Source: Lantana camara (Eukaryota; Streptophyta; Magnoliopsida; Lamiales; Verbenaceae). From it: 64,000 nucleotides of DNA. The DNA is taken from assembly GCA_037501455.1 (NCBI GenBank), contig CM074865.1, positions 13,710,501-13,774,500 on the forward strand. Direction: 5' to 3'. The notes under the pieces were generated by a model, which had not been told where the DNA came from, did not search any database, and saw nothing but the letters and a program-made list of their open reading frames with translations. Numbering within the stretch: position 1 is the first letter of the stretch; every line of letters starts with the position of its first letter. Positions 23,888-35,569 of the stretch are shown here, piece by piece. Made by a program: the position numbers and the translations under genes.

Positions 23888-24330
23888 GATGTGAAATGTA
23901 CACTAGAATATAAAAAAGTAAATTAGTTATTTCGCGTTCAATAAATAGAGAAAATTATTGTTCTAGTCACGGTAAAAGTGCTTGTCAAGCGCTAGAAAAT
24001 TTCAGGTTTTGCTATACAAATATTTTAAAGAGATAAAGATTTTCGCCCATCTGAACTATGGCCTTTTTGGCATTTCACCATCCCAACTATTTTTCACCCG
24101 AAACCGCCATCTAAAGTTTTAGTTTCTAACAAACCACCATACCAACCCCTTTATGAGCGGTTTACCCCCAAAACCTACACACACGCGCCTCACACGTGAA
24201 AATGGGATGGGTTATTTTGGCATTTCATCAAATATTATTATATGAGTCTCCTTTTAAATCATCGTACCCCTCACTTGAACCCTAATCTATCACAAATTCA
24301 CTAAGAAAGGCGAATTGCGTGCGAGCAAAA

Positions 24331-24720
24331 TATGGAGGGAGACATCTGAATTTCTAGTTGATGATTTTTGTCATTGTGGGGGGAGTGCAGGCCATCGGAC
24401 ATCGTGGAAGAACGACAACCCTGGTCGCCGTTTCTCAATTTGCAAAAATTACAAGGTTATATCTCCCTTTTTATTCTATTTTAAACCCTGATTTTTAGGG
24501 GTTTTGTCTGACTTGCAAGATTTTTGGGGCAGATGTTGAACGGGTGCTCGTACTTTGTATGGATTATCCACCAATGTCTCTCAGGGCTCGTCAAGTCATC
24601 ATTGAGTTGGTTATGAAATCTGATAGGCAAGCAGCTTCTTTGAAGTCGAAGACTAGGCAACTCAGATGGATATGGATAATGTTGATTTGTTCTTGGGCGT
24701 TTGTGTATTTGTGGAAGTAG
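24331..24720 (+). pseudogene. GRF-type zinc finger / membrane-anchor gene inside MULE 1
   Basis: Plus-strand exon 1 encodes FCHCGGSAGHRTSWKNDNPG followed by RRFSICKNYK, the recognisable plant GRF zinc-finger pattern (CxCG ... TSW ... NPGRRF ... C). Its likely ATG at 24332 is out of frame, which implies a small indel. After an intron-like T-rich gap ending near 24500, a second part reads DYPPMSLRARQVIIELV, a charged segment, and a terminal hydrophobic helix WIWIMLICSWAFVYLW ending at TAG 24718-24720. Small GRF-finger proteins with a C-terminal membrane segment are common in plant genomes and within MULEs. This copy lacks a continuous frame. Confidence 0.65.
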
Positions 24721-25122
24721 TATGCTTGTTGTAAAAAAAAAATTTCTGGGATGAGCACTGATTCTCATTTTCAAATGTAAGAGAAATGTGCTATGTTGCA
24801 ACATGTTGTACTTTGCAGTTCATGAGTAAACCATGAAGTTATGTTTCATATTACTGTCTTGTTTTTCTTGATGTTATATTCCAAGAAGAAAATGGACAGA
24901 ATTCCTGGACATGAGTGAAAAGCTATAAACTGCTGAATTGCTGGACATGAATTGGTAAAATACCACTGAATAGCATACTATAAAAATAACCATCCTTAAT
25001 TGTTTGGTACCATAACCAAGTTCCAGACACAAAAGTAGATCAAAAACACAAACATCATAAAACTCCCAAAAGTTTCAGACAAAAACATCATAAACCTAAC
25101 AGGCAAACTGATTGCAACAGAA

Positions 25123-28100
25123 CTAATCTTTCACAAATTTGACATTCTTTGGATCTTGTCCCTTCTTTCCAGTGGAGAACCTCATTCCTTGTATGATAGA
25201 GCTTCCAATAGGTTTCCATGTAGGCTTGGATAGAAATGATGATTGCTGTGTAGATGTTCCAGATTCACTATTTGTGTGGACACCAGTTTGCTTGGTACGC
25301 ACTTTTTGCATGACTTGTCTATGAACTGGGAACTTTCTTTTCACCCCTAATGTCTTCTTTGTTGGAGCAGCAGGAGGAACCACATTTTCAGCTGCACTTT
25401 GGCTCTGAAGTGAAGATCGTGTAAACCTTCTTGGACTTTGTTCTGTTGCTAAAGATGAAGATCGTGTGACTCTTGAAGGACTTCCTTGAACCTGTTTACC
25501 TTTATCCTACATACAACACCAAAGTTATTGCAAGAGTAAAGTATATGTCTCTTAAAATGGCACTCTAAGTACACAATAAAACATCTTTCAAACCTTAGCA
25601 GTAGATTTTGTGGTTTTCCTTGTTTGTGCATCATTTTTTGCAGCAGGTTTTTTCATCTGCCAAAAATACAATTAGACACAGTTAGGAACAATACAAAAAA
25701 TCAGTTATGACATTTAAAGAAAGTACCTTTGACTGTTTTCCCCTTGCTGGATTGGTTGGTGGTGGGATCTCTCTTTCCAATTCTGAAATTGATGGCCTTG
25801 GTACTTGGGGACAGGTCCTTGTGTTATGTCCCTTTTCCCCACATGCTCTACATGTCATAAGCACCCTCTTTTTGCTCATTTTCACTGGAATTTCAGTCTT
25901 TTTCTTTCCCTTGGATGCTTCATCCACTTTTTTTCTTCTATTATATTTTTTGGGTCTTCCAGGGAGCTTTGTTGGGAGAGGTGGCTGCAATTTTGTGTGA
26001 GGAGTCTTTGGTCACATGTCTTGGCCATCCAGTGTAGGCATGACATAAGAGTAGGCTTTCATGAATGTCTCTCTATTGTAGTATTGATCCACATACTCCT
26101 CTGGTTGCAGCCCCAAATACCAAAGTCCAGATATTGCATGAGGGCATGGAATGCCAGTGAGCTACCATCTTCTGCAGCTACATGTCTTCTTCTTAACACT
26201 GACTTTAAACCTTGTTCTATAAGAACTCTCAATTTCAAACTGGTCAACACCATTCCAGTGGGCAATGTACTCCATGCTTTTTTTGTTCAACTCCTCTAGC
26301 AACTTGCAGACCTTAGGACACAAATCACCTCCTGTGAAAGACCTCCAGCATGCTGATAATAGGCCTGTTTCTAGCTTTTAAGATTAAAGCATTAAAACTC
26401 TCAGATATGTTATTCAGCAGGACATCTGTCTTAGGGAATGTGCTGAAATGGGATCTGGGCCAGTGATGTGGAGGTTTTGCAGCCAACCACTCAAAAGCAG
26501 CTTGGTCTTTTTCTCTGAGTTCCTTCATGTGTTTCTCAAAATCAACCACCCTAGTTGCTTTTGCAGCTTTCCAAATAGATCCTTTAACTGCAACCCCTTG
26601 TGTTGAACTTTGAAGTTCTTGTACATGTGTAGCACACAAAACCTATGCTCACATTCTGGAATGATTTTCTCTATTGCCTCTATCAAACCCTTCTGTTTGT
26701 CTGAGACAATTGTCCATCTCCCCCCATTTTGAATATTGAGATCTTGCACTAACAAGCTGATGAACCATGCCTATGATTTGAATTTTTCTTTCTCCACAGT
26801 AGCATATGCAAATGGAAAAGTCTTATTGTTACCATCCATTCCAACTGCTCTAAGTAGAATCTCACCTGCCTGTGTCTTCAAATGGCAGCCATCAAGGAAG
26901 ATCATTGGCCTACAACCTTCTAAGAACCCTTTCCTCAAAGCACTCCAACAGATGTACATTTTTTTTGAAACTAGGCACACCATTCATTAGCTTGCACTTG
27001 ATCTTCACAGTATTATCAGGATCACTCTTGTTAATCTCTGTAGCATAAGACCAAAGCAATGTATATTCCTCTTTTTCAGTAATATTACCCATAGCAATTA
27101 CCAATTTCTTTGCCCTGTAACACTGATGGGGTTGAAACTGCAACTTAACATCATGTTGTAAAACATACATCATAGACTCTACAGGCCAGGAAGGATCTGA
27201 CCATATTTTAGCCTGATATCTCTTGGCTATCCACTCAGCATTAGCACATTTCAATTTCTGCTTTCTAGGACAGTTGTGCTTGGGCATGTATGTTTTCACT
27301 TGCATAGTTTCCTACCCGGGCACCCTAGATGCATAAATCACCCATAGACATGTCTTGTGTTTACACTTAGCCTGAATTTTTTTCTTATCATTCAATGGCC
27401 ACTTATATCCCTACCACAGCTGATAGCATGTTGTCTAATAGCTCTCCTTAAACTATCACCATCAGGGTACTGTTTAGTTAGCTCAAATCTAGGATCCAAC
27501 TCAGTTTCTTTGTGGCTAACTACTAGATATCCTCTATGTAAGTTTGAAGCATTCTTTATAATCTTTCCTTACTAGTACCCTCACAAACAACTGCGTCATT
27601 GCTGCCTATCTTAGAACCCCACTCAGCTTTAAGATCAACAACCTCTTCAAATAATACATCATCATCATCAGACACATCATATTCACTATCAAACAGGTAC
27701 ACTGAATTATCTGAATCAGTTCGCACGGATACATCATCATCACTATCTGAATTCTGTGTTGTATCTCTTATGTCAAAGGCCATCCTATATGCAACATAAT
27801 TCTCATATACATTATGAACTTGTTCATTTTCAGCTTGGCTCTCAACAAAAGGATCATTAACAGTTTCATTATCCATACTTTCATAATCTTCATTGTCACG
27901 TACAAATTTTAACCCACAATTTAATGATTGACCAATATCAGATTCATCATCTTCTTCTTCTTCAGGATGTTCAAGAAATACAGCTACCATCCTATTCACA
28001 TCAGCATACTGACCTAAGGTACATGTATCTAAGTCATTTTGTAACAAAGATAAGGCATTAAAGCAGTTCACTCCAACTGTGCTAAAATGATAAACACACT

Positions 28101-28251
28101 GGTCTACATCAGCTACACCTATTTCCTTCGCCATGCACCTAATCTCTAACATTGACAACTCATCACCATTACAGAAGTCAATATATCTTACCTCTCCACC
28201 AAAATATCTAGGGCATCCCAAATTCCGTAAAATCCTTCCCCCATAATGCAT
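25123..28251 (-). pseudogene. MULE 1 transposase (MuDR family), broken
   Basis: Minus strand. 28251-27556: N-terminal segment (MHYGGRILRNLG..., then a long acidic Asp/Glu/Ser-rich region). 27305-26910: DNA-binding-like part (KLKCANAEWIAKRYQAKIW). 26983-26771: first catalytic Asp in MIFLDGCHLKTQ. 26755-26325: second Asp in WTIVSDKQKGL, the CVLHMYKNF stretch and NISESFNALI. 25990-25682: CCHC knuckle CRACGEKGHNTRTCPQ. 25383-25123: basic C-terminal tail. Stops (for example in KFKS*AWF near 26770) and frameshifts (an A/T run near 26960) split the frame, so it could move only with help in trans. Domain order is the usual MuDR-type transposase order. Confidence 0.82.
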
Positions 28252-28926
28252 TGTGATGGTGAAATTACCAGAATCTTTTCCTGCAAGTTAACAAGATAGT
28301 ACATAACATGAGCCCTAGATAAAATTAATAAAAAACAAAAAAAAAAAAACCCAAAAAATGGGACATGTGGGACATTAACTCTAGACAAAATTCTTTAAAG
28401 CAACAATGGCTTCTAGTTGGGGGAACATGGTGGACCACTGCTACTTAGAAAAGCATACCCCAACAATATGGGACCATAACCGTGTATAAAAAAGGGGGGA
28501 AAACGACGACAAAGAGACAAAGCACATGGGACCATTTTCACTCTCTGTTACAAATTCCAAAACTCACCGTAATGGGGCGTCAATCTACCGATTGGAATCT
28601 GGGCTTTTTCATCGTCCCTCAAAGTCCACACCATTGTTCACAAAAAAAACTTCAGTTCAAGTTTCCAATTTCTGTGAATTTCTTCCAATTTCTTCCAAAT
28701 CTAAGTTAGGGTTACTTTTCAAGATGTTTTGTGTTTGGGGAGAAGTGAAGTCTGATGTTTGTTTGTTCATCTTCCCAATTCAACGGCAATATAATATTTG
28801 ATGAAATATCAAAATTACCCATCCCATTTTCACGTGTGAGGCACTCGTGTGTAGGTTTTGGGGGTAAACCGCTCATAAAGGGGTTGGGATGGTGGTTTGT
28901 TAGAAACTAAAACTTTAGATGGCGGT

Positions 28927-30286
28927 TGTTAGACAAGAGGGGGGTGAATTGTCACTTTTCCGCCCAAATACTTCAAGTATAAAATCCCCCAAGGATTGGA
29001 TAAATCACCAATACTGGAAGCAATGGTTAAACTGATTCCAGTCAAGAATAGATCTGTTAAGATCACCAGATAACAAATCTACCCAGATTTGTGTCCTTCA
29101 AAATCTGATACAAATATCAGTAGTGGAACTGGAACAAATATGTGTCACGTTCCAGTCAAGAACAGAGTAAGCACAAGTAAAGGAACACAAGATATTTATA
29201 GAGGTTGGCTCACCACAACTGTGAAAACACAAGTTGGGCAAGTTAGTCCTCTACCTAAGTTTGTTAAGCTTAGGATTTTAAATGGAGTTTCAATAAGATC
29301 AGAATCAAGTGAAGCCTATGTAACAAAGACTATGGCTCCAACTTGACCCAAAGGTACAAGATACAAAGAGGGCTGAAAGCAAGAATGAAACCTATGTGAC
29401 AAAGACTATGGTTTCACCAGGCCAGCAAGCTGAAAGCAAGAAGAGAACCTATGTAACAAAGACTATGGTTCTATCAGGCCATCAATAAGAAGAAGGGAGG
29501 TTCCTCTGTAACAAAGACTATGGAACCAATCGCTTCCAGGACCCAAGAACTCTGCAAGCTAAAGGACACTATGAGAAAACAAAGTATCTCTATGTGTATG
29601 GCAGCAATTGACAGATCTTGAAGAGGTCACTGAATTTGTATCTTCATCCCCTTTTTAAAGGTGTAACTCCAAAAGAGCCGTTGGCTCAGATTTGAAGTTT
29701 GAAGACTGCACATTTCCCCAGAAAGAGAGCTGTTATATCTTTTGACTTTTAAGGTGGGAAAGATCCATTGGGTTTCTTTGTTCTTTGAGCAAGCATTGGG
29801 CCAGCATTATCTGCTGACATCATTTGTCAATCTTGAGCTCCTAAGAAAGTGTTGACTTGAATACAAAGCTTGACTTTGAACTGCTTCATGCTAGTGGTCT
29901 TTTCTTGTACCAGCTGAACTCTTTTTGATACTTGTTTCTCTTGATCCTTGGACATCCTTTTTGCTCTTGTCAGCTTTGGACAACTTCTTTTGTCTTTCCT
30001 TTGAAGTCCTGATTCTAACTTTTGTTCTTTTTCTTCATCTTTTCCTTTAGCTCGTTTTGATTGTGGACATACTTGGTCTTTGACTATCATGGACTTTTTC
30101 TTTATTTATTCTTTACGATGTATTCCTTTTTCTCTGGTACCAGAAGGTACCAGAGATGAGCTACTCCCATTGATCAATCCTTACTTAATGATCTTTTTAG
30201 ATCTGCAAATAGAGCAATGGACAACGAAGACATTTAAGGAAGATCACAACTTGTTAATCATCAAAATTAAAATAAGCAATTTAACA
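28927..30286 (-). repeat. 3' LTR of the gag-only element
   Basis: 1360 bp, the same length as the other LTR. Aligning by eye I count about 14 single-base differences and no indel, about 1%. It contains four copies of an ~18-bp motif (a)tgtaacaaagactatgg near 29319, 29394, 29450 and 29507, spaced ~55-75 bp. Confidence 0.92.
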
Positions 30287-30686
30287 ATCTCCCCCTTTTT
30301 GATGATGACAAGTGACTTCCGTTTTGCAAGCTCCCCCTGTTTGTAGTGCTTCACGACAAGTTGTTAGCAAAACTCCCCCTGGGATATATATCCCCTTTGG
30401 AGGCACAATAAGGAGGTGTTTAAGACAAGGGATAATTGATCATGTTCTCAAAGACAAGAGATTATTATTCTCAAAACAAGACAGAGACTTTCATATATAA
30501 GAACAAGACAACATAATACCATCAACATTTTATCTGCCAGCTTCCCCCTTAGAAACCATTGTCTTCATATCTTGAAGACATCAACACATCATCTCCTAGT
30601 TATCTCAAGAAACCATCTTGGAAGTCATATTTCTCCCCCTTCATCATCAAAAAGAGAACTAGACTCTCCCTGTATGTCATGACGTT

Positions 30687-31703
30687 TTATGGAAATTCAG
30701 CTCTTGTTGCAGCAAATTTAGCATCTTCAGCAGTGTATTTCCATTGATGAGATACATGGTCAAATTCCAGACATAGCTTTTGAAGAGAGAGTGAGTCAAA
30801 AACATGATGATATGCAGGATTTTCCTTCCAATTTTCAGGAAGAGGGATGTCTTGGTTTCTTTTCAAGAGATAAGTAAGAAGCATAGAGTATGGGAGCTTA
30901 AGATGGTTGACAAGACAGTGGTGCATATGGCAGAGAATGAGATGACCAAGATCAACATGAATTCCTTTTAGCACAGAGTATATCAAGAAAATGCTGACAT
31001 ATTTTAGCTCAGAGAATTGTTGATCAGAGGTAAGAGTATTTGAAAGGACTGTTGAATTTATGATTTCAAAGATGAGACGATGAGAGGGTTGGAGAGATTT
31101 TACTAATGTGGACCATTCCAAATTTGATTCCAGTCTTCCTCCCAGAAGTTGTCTAGCTTCTTCCCAATTAATGGACTGATGTTCAGGCTATTTATGAATC
31201 TAAAAAAACTTGGCTCCATTGTTGGGACAACCAATTAACTGATTTATTTGTTCAGGAGTGAAACAAACTTCCTGTCCTAGCACATAGGACTTGACCAGCA
31301 TGCAAGACCCATCCATTTGAAGAAAAAATATAGCATTTGCATAAAAGAGTGTGCATAACATTGGGTAAGCCGAATCATCAATTTGCAAAAATTTTGTCCA
31401 CCCAATTTGATCAAATTTTCTCAGAGGATCACACTGAGGAAGTTCATTTACCTTGATTGATTTACCTCTGTTCATTTTTCGAGTAATGATTTCCTCGGTG
31501 AAGATGCGGAAAACATCTTGAGACTTGAAAAGCAGAGATGGATGAAGTGTTTGAAGATTTAGAGCTTTTGTGTGCTCCCTGGTGAAGACTGACTCCATTT
31601 CTCTTTCAATTTCAGATGCGAGTGAGCTAGAAGCAGATGAAGAACTAGGAGTGGAGAGGTTATTTTCCATGGTGTGACACTCTTTTCTCAATAGTATATA
31701 CAC
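30687..31703 (-). pseudogene. 3' ORF of the gag-only element (plant-transposon-protein-like)
   Basis: One frame from ATG near 31667 (MENNLSTPSSSSASSS) to 30687, interrupted only by two in-frame TAG stops about 12 bases apart near 31200-31185; the two open parts are 31703-31200 and 31121-30687. The first part is Ser-rich and then acidic. Later parts contain LGQEVCFTPEQINQLIGCPN and a hydrophobic alpha-helical stretch (VSIFLIYSVLKGIHVDLGHL). This resembles the 'putative plant transposon protein' regions carried by some copia/SIRE and other plant elements; the family is my inference. It has no RT, integrase or protease motif. Its position matches the envelope-like ORF of SIRE elements, but I see no signal peptide. 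Confidence 0.5.
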
Positions 31704-32405
31704 AGTGATAAAGCTCCGGATATGAAAATTTTATAAACTGCACAAATACCAAGGAAGCAGAGTGGAGAGCAACAAAGTATATATATCCATGTATACACCA
31801 GCTTAATAAAGTCAACACAACTTATGAAGTCAAATAATTTTGAACAAAATAGCACAATAGGTTGACTAAAGCATTTTAAGACAAATTAGTATGTCGGTAC
31901 CATTTGAGGTTTTACTTGTTATAACAGAACTCACAAAGATCATGAAAAGAATGCATGACACAAATATGGTAGCAAACGATTATATGTTACGAGATCAGTC
32001 ATGGTTATCATGCAGAGATTAACTGATATAAGAGGTTACATGAGTTAGAGCAGAGCATTCAATTTTTTCTGATGGTACCAGTTGTGATTGCACTGGTATA
32101 TCACCAGTAATGCACTCATAGATAAAGAATTGCATGAATCAGATATGGCACCGGATGATTGGGAGACTTCTAAGAACACGCTTAGTAATATCAGACAGGA
32201 TTTTGTAAAAGCTACCAATATACAAAGTTTTAAGGCAAGCTCAACTTTTTGTAAAAAGAAATGATTTTTATTGTGACAACGAATCATGATAAGAAACAAG
32301 ATGTAGGGGAAACATTTTATCAGCACTCAATGCTGATCAAGTAGGTAACAAATATAAGGTTTTTACAGCCTTACCCAGATGTTACCTATTTTGCTGAAGA
32401 TTTTC

Positions 32406-33950
32406 TTACTCCTTTGGATCACCTTGAGTAGGGATCCGAGTTGATTTCTTCCACCATTCTTGAGCAATTTTACCAGCATTCCTGTGAAGATCTTGTGGTA
32501 TCCTTTTGGTAGAGGATCCAACATGATTTGCTTTAGGTCTTTTCTCAGCCCACGCATTAATATTTTGATGATCATAAGTGGCGGCTTTAAATTTGTAAAA
32601 GTGCCTTCTATTTTTGAAGAGTTTGGTGGTTCCAAGGTGTCCATAACGCATTTTGAAATGCTGATTTTCTCGAAGCAAATAATCATTTTCAATCTCCAAG
32701 GCATCCTTTTCAAATCTCAAGTTATCAAAAATTTCATTGTATCTTTGTTGAAGATCAAACCTTTCCTTAAGAAGACCAAGAATCTTTCCTTCCAAAAATT
32801 TGTTCCTTTTTTCAAATTCCTCAAAGTTTTTCTTATAATCATCAAAATGATTTTCAGAGGTAGATTCATTATAAGATTCAAAAGGATCAATGGAAAAGTT
32901 GGTACCAGCACTTACCTGACTTTCAGCCATGAAGCCGATACAATTTTCTTCGTTGTCAAAGGCTTCGGATTCTGAGTCACTCCAGGTGACCTTGAATAAA
33001 GTGTGTTTCCTTTCTCTTTTGGCGTTGTTGATGAGTTTTGGACACTCCGGTCTTTTATGTCCTGGTTCCTTGCAATTATGGCAAACAACATTATTATCAG
33101 AGGTACTAGTATCAAATTTCTTACCTGATTCATTCCTTTGAAACCTGGTCCTCATGTTGGTGAGATATTTTAGCCTTCTTGTGATCATTGCCACTTCCTC
33201 ATCAATTTTTCTCTCTTTTTCTTCATCAACATCGCTTCCATCGTCGTGATCGGCATTGAAGGCAATGTCTTTCTTCTTTTCAACCGATCCTTCCTTTGGC
33301 AAGAGAGCAAGCTCATGAGAGGTGAGTGATCCGATTAGCTCAGCTACTGTCAGCTTTGTTAGATCTTTAGCTTCCTGGATGGCTGTCACTTTTGGCGTCC
33401 ATTCTTTCGGTAGAGATCTCAAGATCTTCCATACTTGGTCTTGCTAGGATATGACCCTTCCAAGAGCAAACATTTGATTTACAATTTCCATGAGGTTTGC
33501 ATATATTTGGCTAATTGTTTCACCCTCACCCATACAAAACATTTCAAACTTGTGGGTGAGCAGAGCAATCCTTTCTTCCTTCACTTGAGATGAGCGTTCA
33601 TGTGTTACTTGAAGCATGTTCCACATGCTTTTGGCCGTGGCGCAGATGCTTACGCGATTGTATTCACTTTTGCATAGTGAGCACGAAAGAATGTTCTTAG
33701 CCTTGGCGTTCATGGAGATGAGCTTCTTATCTTCAGCTGTTAACTCACTTCTTTCCTTGGGAACTTCCGTACCACTGACTATCTTAGTTGGGATCTTTGG
33801 ACCTTCCATAACAATCCCCCAAAGATCATAGTCGATCGAGATAAAGTACTCTTCAATCCTATTTTTCCAAGTGGCATAGTTGGTGCCATAAAAAAGTAAC
33901 GGACGAGTGTGTGATGTACCATCAGCATAGATATCATTTTTCGCAGCCAT
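32406..33950 (-). pseudogene. copia-type gag (UBN2-like with CCHC), one in-frame amber
   Basis: Single frame from ATG 33950 to 32406, broken only by one TAG at 33444-33446 (context S-stop-QDQVW). Before it: HTRPLLFYGTNYATWKNRIE and WNMLQVTHERSSQVKEERI, typical UBN2/gag motifs. After it: SLPKEWTPKVTAIQEAKDL and the zinc knuckle CHNCKEPGHKRPEC (CX2CX4HX4C), then a charged coiled-coil-like segment. The conserved flanking sequence suggests the TAG arose from a Gln codon (CAG). About 514 codons, complete in outline. Gag would form particles able to package this RNA if the enzymes were supplied by a relative. Confidence 0.8.
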
Positions 33951-33992
33951 ATTGGATCGATCTCTTGGTTGTTAGACCAAATATTATGAGTA

Positions 33993-34008
33993 CCACGCTC
34001 TGGTACCA
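33993..34008 (-). other. primer-binding site of the gag-only element
   Basis: Element-strand TGGTACCAGAGCGTGG begins three bases inside the 5' LTR end (34011). It resembles the initiator tRNA-Met site TGGTATCAGAGC used by most plant copia elements, with one mismatch in the first 12 bases. Confidence 0.7.
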
Positions 34009-34010
34009 CT

Positions 34011-35370
34011 TGTTAGACAAGAGGTGGGTGAATTGTCACTTTTTCGCCCAAATACTTCAAGTATAAAATCCCCCAAGGATTGGATAAATCACCAATACTT
34101 GAAGCAATGGTTAAACTGATTCCAGTCAAGAATAGATCTGTTAAGATCACCAGATAACAAATCTACCCAGATTTGTGTCCTTCAAAATCTGATACAAATA
34201 TCAGTAGTGGAACTGGAACAAATATGTGTCACGTTCCAGTCAAGAACAGAGTAAGCACAAGTAAAGGAACACAAGATATTTATAGAGGTTGGCTCACCAC
34301 AACTGTGAAAACACAAGTTGGGCAAGTTAGTCCTCTACCTAAGTTTGTTAAGCTTAGAATTTTAAATGGAGTTTCAATAAGATCAGAATCAAGTGAAGCC
34401 TATGTAACAAAGACTATGGCTCCAACTTGACCCAAAGGTACAAGATACAAAGAGGGCTGAAAGCAAGAATGAAACCTATGTAACAAAGACTATGGTTTCA
34501 CCAGGCCAGCAAGCTGAAAGCAAGAAGAGAACCTATGTAACAAAGACTATGGTTCTATCAGGCCATCAATAAGAAGAAGGGAGGTTCCTATGTAACAAAG
34601 ACTATGGAACCAATCGCTTCCAGGACCCAAGAACTCTGCAAGCTAAAGGACACTATGAGAAAACAAAGTATCTCTATGTGTATGGCAACAATTGACAGAT
34701 CTTGAAGAGGTCACTGAATTTGTATCTTCATCCCCTTTTTAAAGGTGTAACTCCAAAAGAGCCGTTGGCTCAGATTTGAAGTTTGAAGACTGCACATTTC
34801 CCCAGAAAGAGAGCTGTTATATCTTTTGACTTTTAAGGTGGGAAAGATCCGTTGGGTTTCTTTGTTCTTTGAGCAAGCATTGGGCCAGCATTATCTGCTG
34901 ACATCATTTGCCAATCTTGAGCTCCTAAGAAAGTGTTGACTTGAATACAAAGCTTGACTTTGAACTGCTTCATGCTAGTGGTCTTTTCTTGTACCAGCTG
35001 AACTCTTTTTGATACTTGTTTCTCTTGATCTTTGGACATCCTTTTTGCTCTTGTCAGCTTTGGACAACTTCTTTTGTCTTTCCTTTGAAGTCCTGATTCT
35101 AACTTTTGTTCTTTTTCTTCATTTTTTCCTTTAGCTCGTTTTGATTGTGGACATACTTGGTCTTTGACTATCATGGACTTTTTCTTTATTTATTCTTTAC
35201 GATGTATTCCTTTTTCTTTGGTACCAGAAGGTACCAGAGATGAGCTGCTCCCATTGATCAATCCTTACTTAATGATCTTTTTAGATCTGCAAATAGAGCA
35301 ATGGACAACGAAGATATTTAAGGAAGATCACAACTTGTTAATCATCAAAATTAAAATAAGCAATTTAACA
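34011..35370 (-). repeat. 5' LTR of the gag-only element
   Basis: 1360 bp, starts tgttagacaagaggtggg and ends caatttaaca on the plus strand. It is the partner of 28927-30286. It carries the same four tgtaacaaagactatgg motifs, here with less divergence between them. Confidence 0.92.
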
Positions 35371-35569
35371 GCGGTTTCGGGTGAAAAATAGCTGGGATGG
35401 TGAAATGCCAAAAGGGTCATAGTTCGGATGGGCAAAAATCTTTATCTCTATTTTAAAAACAAAGGATTTTACATGTCAATTTTCATATCACAGGATTTTT
35501 TGTATTAATTAGAACTAATACATGGGTGAAATATGTAAAAAAAAATCCTATAAATGTATATTATGTTAC

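Larger units (their letters stand above)
28927..35370 (-). mobile_element. young gag-only LTR retrotransposon (copia-like, no pol), 6.44 kb
   Basis: Two 1360-bp LTRs (28927-30286 and 34011-35370), TG...CA ends, and a 5-bp target duplication gcggt (28922-28926 and 35371-35375) inside the right inverted repeat of MULE 1. Orientation is minus: the primer site is at 33993-34008 (TGGTACCAGAGCGTGG, close to the initiator-Met tRNA type), gag follows at 33950-32406, and the polypurine tract AAAAAGGGGGAGAT is at 30287-30300. I find no protease, integrase, RT or RNase H. Instead a second ORF lies in the 3' half (31703-30687). It fits the class of non-autonomous elements that keep gag. Confidence 0.88.
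24030..35448. mobile_element. MULE 1 (MuDR-type, long TIRs), split by an LTR element
   Basis: Left terminal inverted repeat starts GAGATAAAGATTTTCGCCC at 24030 and runs ~200 bp to about 24235. The complement of the right end (35448 back to 35376, then 28926 back to about 28800) gives the same sequence with few differences (GAGATAAAGATTTTTGCCC). The 9-bp target duplication tattttaaa is at 24021-24029 and 35449-35457, the Mutator size. The right inverted repeat is interrupted at 28927-35370 by an LTR element. Without that insertion the MULE is about 5 kb. It contains a broken transposase (minus) and a broken GRF zinc-finger gene (plus). Confidence 0.9.

Noticed and set aside
24481..24804. 107-codon minus-strand frame
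   Set aside because: It is antisense to the GRF finger/membrane gene remnant, whose motifs are clear on the plus strand.
29089..29346. 85-codon plus-strand frame, also at 34173-34430
   Set aside because: LTR sequence repeated exactly with the LTR; antisense to the element and without any recognisable domain.
29827..30090. Basic 87-codon minus-strand frame, repeated at 34833-35174
   Set aside because: It lies inside the LTR, is present in both LTRs, has low complexity (Lys/Gln-rich) and no known domain.
32460..32975. 171-codon plus-strand frame
   Set aside because: Antisense of the gag-only element's gag C-terminus, which has the clear CCHC knuckle on the other strand.
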